Shown: positions 7,783 to 13,697 of the stretch, one piece after another
Layout: the number at the start of each line of letters is the position of its first letter
How positions within the stretch are numbered: position 1 is the first letter of the stretch
DNA from: Egicoccus sp035462025
GTDB taxonomy: Bacteria > Actinomycetota > Nitriliruptoria > Nitriliruptorales > Nitriliruptoraceae
Reading direction: 5' to 3'
Length of the DNA stretch: 13,697 bases
Assembly: GCA_035462025.1 (NCBI GenBank)
Contig: DATHUR010000106.1
Coordinates: 1-13,697, forward strand
Program-made: the position numbers and the translations under genes
Notes under the pieces: generated by a model
Seen by the model: only the letters and a program-made list of their open reading frames with translations
Databases searched by the model: none
Told to the model about the DNA's origin: nothing

Positions 7783-8715
7783 TCAGCCCACCACAGCGCC
7801 GGGATCGGCGTTGCCGCCACAGACCAGTACCGCGACCCGCTCGCCGGGCGCGGGCCGGTAGCGCCCCGAGGTGAGCGCGGCCAGCGCGGTCGCGCCGCCC
7901 GGTTCGGCCACCAGGCGGGCGGCCTGCCACAGGCGTCGTTGCGCGTCCGCGACCTCGACGTCGGTGACCAGCAGGCTGTCGTCGATCCACCGCTGTGCCG
8001 CCCAGGCGAGGTCACCGAGCCGCCGTGCGCCGAGCGAGGACGCCGCCAGTCCGCCGACCTCGACGTCGACGGGGCCGCCCGCGGCACGGGCCGCCGACAT
8101 CGCCGGCGTGCCCTCGGTCTCGACGCCGACGAGGCGCACCTCGTCGCCGACCCAGGCGGCCGCCCCGGCGATCAGCCCACCGCCACCGACGGCGACGAGC
8201 AGCGTGTCGATGTCGCCGGCGTCGGCCAGCAGTTCGGCAGTCGCGGTGCCCTGGCCGGCGACCACGTCGCGCTGGTCGTAGGCGTGGGCCCGCAGTGCAC
8301 CGGTCGCGGCGACGTGCGCGTCGGCGGCGGCCAGGGCATCGGCGTAGTAACCCGGGATCACGTGGACGTCGGCCCCGAGGTCGTCGAGGGGACGCAGCTT
8401 GGCCGGCGGCGACGTGTCGGGAACGAAGATGGCGGCGCGGTGTCCGAGCCGGCGGGCGGCCCAGGCGACGGCCAGTCCGAAGTTGCCGCCGGACGCCGCG
8501 ACGACGCCGGCGTCGGGCACCTCGACCCCGGCCAGCAGCGAGGTGGCACCGCGGACCTTGAACGAACCGGTCGGCTGCAACAGGTCGAGCTTGCACACGA
8601 CGGCGACGCCGAGACCGAGCGCGTCGGCCTCGATGGTGAGTACCGGGGTCCGCCGCACCGCGCCGGCGATCCGGAGTGCGGCGGCGGCGACCTCGTCACG
8701 CGTCACGGGTTCCAT
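7783..8715 (-). CDS. PLP-dependent serine/threonine dehydratase-like protein
   Basis: The product is a fold-type II PLP enzyme of the threonine/serine dehydratase group, which deaminates hydroxy amino acids to 2-oxo acids and ammonia. In 310 residues it shows the Schiff-base lysine K53 in PTGSFKVRGA, ASGGNFG (74-80, with the PLP-contacting N78), the tetraglycine phosphate loop VGGGGL (176-181), and VLVCGGN near the C-terminus, where a Ser or Cys usually touches the pyridine nitrogen. There is no C-terminal ACT regulatory domain, so a catabolic or non-isoleucine-regulated role is more likely than biosynthetic IlvA. The ATG at 8715 starts MEPVTRDEV, which matches the family's opening; the open frame upstream overlaps clpX and is not used. 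No strong ribosome site is visible. It lies 20 bp after clpX on the same strand, so it is probably co-transcribed. The exact substrate (Ser, Thr, or a related amino acid) is undetermined. Confidence 0.88.
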   Translation of the reverse strand: MEPVTRDEVAAAALRIAGAVRRTPVLTIEADALGLGVAVVCKLDLLQPTGSFKVRGATSLLAGVEVPDAGVVAASGGNFGLAVAWAARRLGHRAAIFVPDTSPPAKLRPLDDLGADVHVIPGYYADALAAADAHVAATGALRAHAYDQRDVVAGQGTATAELLADAGDIDTLLVAVGGGGLIAGAAAWVGDEVRLVGVETEGTPAMSAARAAGGPVDVEVGGLAASSLGARRLGDLAWAAQRWIDDSLLVTDVEVADAQRRLWQAARLVAEPGGATALAALTSGRYRPAPGERVAVLVCGGNADPGAVVG

Positions 8716-8735
8716 GGCCGCGACGCTACCGGTGA

Positions 8736-10013
<1,278 letters not shown>

Positions 10014-10073
10014 CGCGGCCCTCCACCGTCGCTCGCCGGCGATGGTAACGACCACCGCCCCCGTGTGCTGTCA

Positions 10074-10104
10074 GGCTGGGGACAACGCCCCGGCTACGCC
10101 AGCC
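10074..10104 (-). terminator. Hairpin between clpP and clpX
   Basis: GGCTGG (10104-10099 on the minus strand) pairs with CCAGCC (10079-10074), and an alternative nested stem pairs GCCGGGG with CCCCAGC with one mismatch. It begins 18 nt after the clpP stop. No T-run follows. It may attenuate transcription from clpP into clpX, giving more ClpP than ClpX, or protect the clpP 3' end. Confidence 0.35.
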
Positions 10105-10122
10105 CGAATCTGTACCGACCGT

Positions 10123-10761
10123 TCATCGGACCGCGCGCTCCTGCGCCTTGCGGCTGGCGATGATCTCGTCGACGATCCCGTAGGCCTTGGCCTGGTCGGC
10201 GTCGAGGATGAAGTCGCGATCGGTGTCCTTGTCGATCTGCTCGGCGGTCTTGCCGGTCTTCTCGGCCAGGATCTCGTTGAGCAGGTCACGCATGCGCAGG
10301 ATCTCGCGCGCCTGGATCTCGATGTCGACCGACTGGCCCTCGGCGCCACCGGAGGGTTGGTGGAGCAGGATGCGTGCGTGCGGCAGAGCGAACCGCTTGC
10401 CGGGGGTGCCGGCGGCGAGCAGCACGGCCGCGGCGGACGCGGCCTGGCCCATGCAGATGGTCTGCACGTCGGGCTTTATGTACTCCATCGTGTCGTAGAT
10501 GGCGAACAGCGCCGTGATGGACCCGCCGGGCGAGTTGATGTAGAGCGCGATGTCCTTGTCCGGGTCCTCGGACTCGAGGTGCAGCAGCTGCGCCATGATG
10601 ACGTTGGCGATCTCGTCGTTGACCGGCGTGCCGAGGAAGATGATCCGCTGCTGCAGCAGGCGCGAGTAGATGTCGAACGCGCGCTCGCCGCGGTTGGTCT
10701 GCTCGATGACGGTCGGGACCAGGTAGTTGGTCGGCGACGGCGTCGGCTGGATGAAGTCCAC
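10123..10761 (-). CDS. clpP: ATP-dependent Clp protease, proteolytic subunit ClpP
   Basis: ClpP is the serine peptidase that forms the tetradecameric chamber served by ClpX. The 212-residue product has the catalytic triad S109 (MGQAASAAA), H134 (LLHQPSGG) and D183 (KDTDRD), spaced as in E. coli ClpP. The N-terminus resembles the common homomeric ClpP (LVPTVIEQTNRGERAFDIYSRLL), after a short leader of about 13 residues that may be removed. The stretch QAASAAAVLLAAGTPGKR resembles actinobacterial ClpP2. The start is the GTG at 10761, with AAGGA six bases upstream (10772-10768); a longer open frame to 10926 has no homology. Only one clpP is present here, whereas many actinobacteria have a clpP1-clpP2 pair at this place. 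It is followed by clpX and is divergent from the lipoprotein gene. Confidence 0.97.
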   Translation of the reverse strand: MDFIQPTPSPTNYLVPTVIEQTNRGERAFDIYSRLLQQRIIFLGTPVNDEIANVIMAQLLHLESEDPDKDIALYINSPGGSITALFAIYDTMEYIKPDVQTICMGQAASAAAVLLAAGTPGKRFALPHARILLHQPSGGAEGQSVDIEIQAREILRMRDLLNEILAEKTGKTAEQIDKDTDRDFILDADQAKAYGIVDEIIASRKAQERAVR

Positions 10762-10820
10762 CGCGGTTCCTTCGTTGGCTCGTGCTCGGCCGGCCCGCAC
10801 CCGGGGACGGCTGGTCGCCG

Positions 10821-10826
10821 ACTGTA
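10821..10826 (-). promoter_or_regulatory. Candidate -10 element for clpP
   Basis: On the minus strand TACAGT matches four of six positions of the TATAAT consensus and lies 59 nt before the clpP GTG. No clear -35 hexamer is seen at the usual spacing, and no GTTCGC-type ClgR box is evident to me. This is the best candidate in the 227-bp gap between clpP and the lipoprotein gene. Confidence 0.25.
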
Positions 10827-10978
10827 CCCGCGGGGTCGTGCGCGGCAGGGGGCTTGCGTCGCCACGCCTCATGCCCGCGAGGAGCACCGATCGCGCGCCG
10901 GCCGTGCCCCGGCCGAACGGACCCACCGTGGATCGTGACCCCGGGCCGATTGCCTACCGTCGGGGGCTGACCATCCTC

Positions 10979-10983
10979 AGGAG
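10979..10983 (+). promoter_or_regulatory. Ribosome binding site that fixes the lipoprotein start
   Basis: AGGAG lies five bases before the GTG at 10989. This supports the GTG over the ATG five codons later; starting there would also remove the positively charged part of the signal peptide. Confidence 0.75.
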
Positions 10984-10988
10984 AACCC

Positions 10989-11792
10989 GTGCGACTGCGC
11001 AACATGACCGCCGCGGCGAGTGCCGCGGTGCTGCTCGCGGCCTGCGGCGGCACCGACGACGGTGACCCCGGGGCCACGCCCGAGACCGAGACGGGCGCCG
11101 AGACCGACACCGACACCGCCGAGGACGAACCGACCGACGGCGAGACACTCGGCGACCTCGAGTTGCCCGACGCCGACGAGTTCATCGCCGACGGCGAGTT
11201 CCGCGGCCAGGGAGTCGTCCTGCCGATCCCCGACGGCTGGACCGTCGACGACATGGCACTGCTGCAGGGGTTGGTCGCGGCCACCGCCGACGAGGACCGG
11301 ACCCAGCAGTTGGCGGCGCAGGCCGTCGACACCGCCCAGCTCGGCGAGGACCAGCAGGTCACCTTCGACGACGTGCTCGAGATCCAGCGCACCCAGTTCG
11401 CCCAGATCGATCCCGACCTCGAACCGACCGTCGACGAGGCGGTCGAGGTCGACGGGGCGACAGCCGCGCACCGGCTGCGGTTCGAGGACATCCAGATCGA
11501 CGAGCAACCGAGCTTCGACCTCGAGGTCGTGCTCGCCGAGGACGGCGAGGGCCGCATCGCCCTGTTCAACTACGCGGCGCCGACCGAGGCGTTCGACGAG
11601 GCGATCGCCGAGCTGATGCTCGCCGGCGCCGGCATCGATCCCGACAGCGAACCTCCGGCGCCGGAGCCCGCCCCGCAGGGCGGCGCCGGCGAAGGCGGCG
11701 AGGAGCCGATCCCGGCCGAGCCCGACGAGGGCATCGGCGACGGCGCCGGCCCGCCCGAGGACGAGACCGACGGCGAGGCCGACGAAGGCTGA
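10989..11792 (+). CDS. Acidic secreted lipoprotein of unknown function
   Basis: The 267-residue product carries a short lipoprotein signal peptide: Arg at positions 2 and 4, a hydrophobic stretch, then lipobox LAAC with the lipid-bearing C19 and GG after it. It should be anchored on the outer face of the membrane. A low-complexity linker of about 35 residues, rich in Asp, Glu and Thr, leads to a globular domain (about 60-215) with FRGQGVVLPIPDGWTV, which recalls the small alpha/beta domains of LpqN- and PsbP-like lipoproteins; that likeness is weak. The C-terminal 50 residues are Pro/Gly/Glu/Asp-rich and probably unstructured. The mature protein is very acidic. It is the only plus-strand protein gene here, convergent with tig and divergent from clpP, so it has its own promoter; TACCGT at 10955-10960 is a possible -10 element. 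I cannot assign a function. Confidence 0.88.
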   Translation: MRLRNMTAAASAAVLLAACGGTDDGDPGATPETETGAETDTDTAEDEPTDGETLGDLELPDADEFIADGEFRGQGVVLPIPDGWTVDDMALLQGLVAATADEDRTQQLAAQAVDTAQLGEDQQVTFDDVLEIQRTQFAQIDPDLEPTVDEAVEVDGATAAHRLRFEDIQIDEQPSFDLEVVLAEDGEGRIALFNYAAPTEAFDEAIAELMLAGAGIDPDSEPPAPEPAPQGGAGEGGEEPIPAEPDEGIGDGAGPPEDETDGEADEG

Positions 11793-11843
11793 GACACCGC
11801 ACGCACGACGATGGGCGCCCCGCGGGGCGCCCATCGTGGTGTC
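11793..11843. terminator. Two-way terminator between the lipoprotein gene and tig
   Basis: A perfect 30-bp palindrome spans 11808-11837, with arms ACGATGGGCGCCCCG and its complement. An outer stem GACACC (11793-11798) / GGTGTC (11838-11843) adds six base pairs across a 9-nt bulge on the left. The palindrome core is placed symmetrically, 15 nt from the lipoprotein stop and about 14 nt from the tig stop. It is convergent between the two genes, so it can end both transcripts. There is no strong T-run, as is usual in high-GC actinobacteria. Confidence 0.85.
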
Positions 11844-11851
11844 CGGGTCCT

Positions 11852-13297
11852 TCAGTCGTCGTCGCTGTCGACGCTCTCGGGGCTGTCAACGCTGTCGGGC
11901 GAGTCCGCGCTCCCGGGCGAGTCCGCGCTCTCGGGCGAATCGGCGCTCTCGGGCGAGTCCGCGGCGTTCGGGTCGTCCATCAGGCCGAGTTCGACGAGCA
12001 CCTCGTCGGAGGGGCCGCCGTCGACCTTGGCGCTGGCCACGATCGTGTCGATGGTCTTGCGACGCAGGATGTCGCCGACCAGGGCCGGCAGCGTGCCCTG
12101 CTGCTGGATGATCTGGGCGATTTCCTGCGGGGACACGCCGTTGGACTGGGCGTGACGGACGATCTCGTCGTCGATGTCGCCGGGCTGCAGGTCGAGTGAC
12201 AGCGTGCCGGCCAGCGCGTCGAGCACGAGCTGGGCCTTGACGGTCTCCTCGGCCTGCTTCTGCGCGTTCTCCTCGAACTCCTCGCGGGTCGAGCCCTCCA
12301 TCGAGAACAGCTGGTCGACCTCGATGCCGAAGCGCTCGGCCTGGTGTTCGAGCTGGTGGATGCGGCCCGCCTTGTCGGCCTCGACCATCGACGGCGGCAG
12401 CGGCACGTCGACGCGGGCGAGGTAGGCCTCGAGGATGCGGGCCCGCAGGTCGTGCTGGGCCTGTTCGACCTTGCGTCGCAGCAGCGAGTTGCGCAGGTCG
12501 CGCTCGAGCTCGTCGAGCGTGTCGAAGCCGGACGCGGTCTGGGCGAAGTCGTCGTCGAGTTCGGGCAACGTCTTCTCGCGCACGTCCTTGACGGTCACGT
12601 GGAACGTGGCCTGCTCGCCGCCGTGCTCGGGGTACTCCTCGGGCAGTGCGTCCTCGTAGGAGAACTCGTCGCCGGCGCTCTTGCCGACGAGCTCCTCGTC
12701 GAGCTTGGGGGTGACGCCCTGCGAGCCGATCTCGTACAGCGCGTCCTCGACCCGAGCCGACTCGAGGTCGGTGCCGTCGACCTCGACGCGCAGGTCGAGG
12801 GTGACCATGTCGCCGTCGGCGGCGGCGCGTTCGACCTCGTCCACCTCGGCGAAGCGTTCGCGCAACTGCTCGAGCTGGGTCTTGACGTCGTCCTCGTCGA
12901 TGTCCCACTCGGGGAAGGTGACGCTGATGCCTTCGTGGTCGGGCGGGTCGAACGTCGGTCGGGTCTCGATCTCGGCGGTGAAGACGCAGCCCTCGTTCTC
13001 GTCGAAGGTCTGCACGTCGACCTCGGGCTGGCTGACCGCGTCGATCTCCTCGGAGCGCAGCGCCTCGACGTAGAAGTCGGTGAGCGAGTTCTCGAGCGCG
13101 GTCTGGCGGATGATCCCGTCGCCGAACCGCTGCTCGATCAGGCGGCGCGGCGCCTTGCCGGGCCGGAAGCCGGGCAGGTTGACCTGCTTGGCGAGCTCCC
13201 TGGCGGCGCGGTCGAAGGCCTGCTTCACGCGCTTGGGCTCGACCTCGACGGTCAGCTTGACCTTGACCGGGTCGAGGGTCTCGACGGACGTCTTCAC
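11852..13297 (-). CDS. tig: Trigger factor (ribosome-associated chaperone and prolyl isomerase)
   Basis: Trigger factor binds the ribosome exit and shields new chains; its middle domain is an FKBP-type prolyl isomerase. The 481-residue protein has the ribosome-binding signature GFRPGK (43-48) in the N-terminal domain. The isomerase domain runs from about 150 to 250 (DGDMVTLDLRVEVDG, YEIGSQGVTPKLDEELVGKSAGDE). The C-terminal helical chaperone arms run from about 255 to 430 (LPELDDDFAQTASGFDTLDELERDLR). The last 40 residues are an added acidic tail of SADSPES-like repeats ending in DDD. The start is the GTG at 13297 (MKTSVETLDPVKVK), chosen by homology; an open frame to 13468 upstream shows none. 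The ribosome site is weak (GAAAG). The gene is separated from clpP by the divergent lipoprotein gene, so unlike many tig-clpP-clpX loci it is transcribed on its own. Confidence 0.97.
   Translation of the reverse strand: MKTSVETLDPVKVKLTVEVEPKRVKQAFDRAARELAKQVNLPGFRPGKAPRRLIEQRFGDGIIRQTALENSLTDFYVEALRSEEIDAVSQPEVDVQTFDENEGCVFTAEIETRPTFDPPDHEGISVTFPEWDIDEDDVKTQLEQLRERFAEVDEVERAAADGDMVTLDLRVEVDGTDLESARVEDALYEIGSQGVTPKLDEELVGKSAGDEFSYEDALPEEYPEHGGEQATFHVTVKDVREKTLPELDDDFAQTASGFDTLDELERDLRNSLLRRKVEQAQHDLRARILEAYLARVDVPLPPSMVEADKAGRIHQLEHQAERFGIEVDQLFSMEGSTREEFEENAQKQAEETVKAQLVLDALAGTLSLDLQPGDIDDEIVRHAQSNGVSPQEIAQIIQQQGTLPALVGDILRRKTIDTIVASAKVDGGPSDEVLVELGLMDDPNAADSPESADSPESADSPGSADSPDSVDSPESVDSDDD
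11872..11961 (-). repeat. 18-bp tandem repeat in the 3' end of tig
   Basis: Five adjoining 18-bp units start at 11872, 11890, 11908, 11926 and 11944. On the plus strand each follows the pattern CGCTCTCGGGCGAGTCCG with one to a few changes, and a degenerate part-unit follows. Being a multiple of three, the repeat keeps the frame and encodes six-residue units such as SADSPE. Copy number could change by slippage without disrupting the gene. Confidence 0.9.
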
Positions 13298-13631
13298 GAT
13301 GGGTGGCTTTCGTTCGGGCGGGGAGCCGACGGGCGTCGTGGCGACGCCGACGTCGTGACACGGGACGGCGGCGCGAGGTGCGGTGACCGGCGGCGCGCGC
13401 GAACGAGCGTCGCGCCACGGCATGCGGCTGCGCCGGCCGAGACCGGTCGGGAAGGTGGATGGTTCCACCTGACGGGCGAGGTGTCCAACCGCCGACCGCC
13501 GACAACGGCCACCGGCGCGAACAACGCAGCGCCGGGCGCGGCCCCCTCATCGGGGCCGGTACGCTCCGCGCGCCTCGGGACTCGTCCTCCCGGGGCCACC
13601 ATCCGGGGAACGCTCCCGGAGCCAACCCGAC
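13298..13631. other. Intergenic region between tig and tRNA-Pro, with hairpins and a possible tig promoter
   Basis: This 334-bp stretch has no convincing gene; the open frame that extends tig upstream to 13468 has Arg/Pro-rich content and no homology. It holds three short inverted repeats: AGGTGGA/TCCACCT (13453-13470, 4-nt loop), CGGCCCC/GGGGCCG (13539-13558) and TCCGGG/CCCGGA (13602-13620, ending 11 nt before the tRNA). On the minus strand TTGGAC (13488-13483), an 18-nt spacer and AACCAT (13464-13459) form a weak candidate promoter for tig, whose -10 lies in the first hairpin. The tRNA promoter must also be here; TACGCT at 13560-13565 is one option. Confidence 0.5.
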
Positions 13632-13697
13632 CGGGGTGTAGCGCAGCTTGGCTAGCGCGCCTGCTTTGGGAGCAGGAGGTCGTCGGTTCGAATCCGG
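13632..13697 (+). tRNA. tRNA-Pro (anticodon UGG), 3' end cut by the window edge
   Basis: The 5' acceptor strand is CGGGGTG (13632-13638), followed by TA at positions 8-9. The D arm is closed by GCGC/GCGC (13641-13644 / 13655-13658). The anticodon stem is CCTGC/GCAGG with loop TTTGGGA (13665-13671), giving anticodon TGG at 13667-13669. The variable loop AGGTC and T arm GTCGG-TTCGAAT-CCGG then run to the end of the window. The last T-stem base and the 3' acceptor strand are missing. UGG reads CCA and, by wobble, other proline codons. Confidence 0.95.

Noticed and set aside
13298..13468. N-terminal extension of trigger factor, or a separate small gene upstream of tig
   Set aside because: The translated stretch is Arg/Pro-rich without homology, and trigger factor begins normally at the GTG at 13297.
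13632..13697. tRNA-Pro as an attachment site of an integrated element
   Set aside because: No integrase and no duplicated tRNA 3' segment is seen, and the tRNA 3' end lies beyond the window, so there is nothing to support it.

Overview
The window is a high-GC, densely coded bacterial chromosome segment. Codons are strongly G/C-biased at the third position, and GTG starts are common (tig, clpP, valS and the lipoprotein). The order tig / clpP / clpX ... valS / folC, the YwiC-like protein, the plant-type soluble acyl-ACP desaturase and the lipoprotein all point to Actinomycetota. The acidic mature lipoprotein and the acidic trigger-factor tail would suit a deep-branching or salt-adapted lineage such as Nitriliruptoria, but that placement is a guess.

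Layout, in the direction of transcription of most genes (right to left, minus strand). A tRNA-Pro(UGG), cut by the right edge, lies on the plus strand. A gap of about 330 bp with several small hairpins follows, then tig (trigger factor). tig converges on a plus-strand lipoprotein gene across a perfect 30-bp palindrome that can serve as a two-way terminator. The lipoprotein gene is divergent from clpP. Then on the minus strand come clpP, clpX, a PLP-dependent serine/threonine dehydratase-like gene (20 bp after clpX), a DUF2157 membrane protein and a single-pass membrane-anchored protein (ATGA overlap), valS, a YwiC-like membrane protein (CTGA overlap with valS), a stearoyl-ACP-type desaturase with a possible operator, and folC, which runs off the left edge.

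How the genes work together. Tig, ClpP and ClpX form a protein-quality group: folding at the ribosome exit, and ATP-driven unfolding and degradation. ValS and FolC serve translation and folate metabolism. The desaturase makes unsaturated fatty acids for the membrane. The DUF2157 and anchored-protein pair looks like a small envelope module inserted between clpX and valS, and the lipoprotein looks like an insertion between tig and clpP.

I see no insertion sequence, phage gene, CRISPR array, toxin-antitoxin pair or defence system. It is a mostly conserved housekeeping region. The points of interest are an unusual CTG-start candidate, a tandem repeat extending trigger factor, and three lineage-specific envelope genes. 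Long open frames opposite the real genes are high-GC shadows and are left out.
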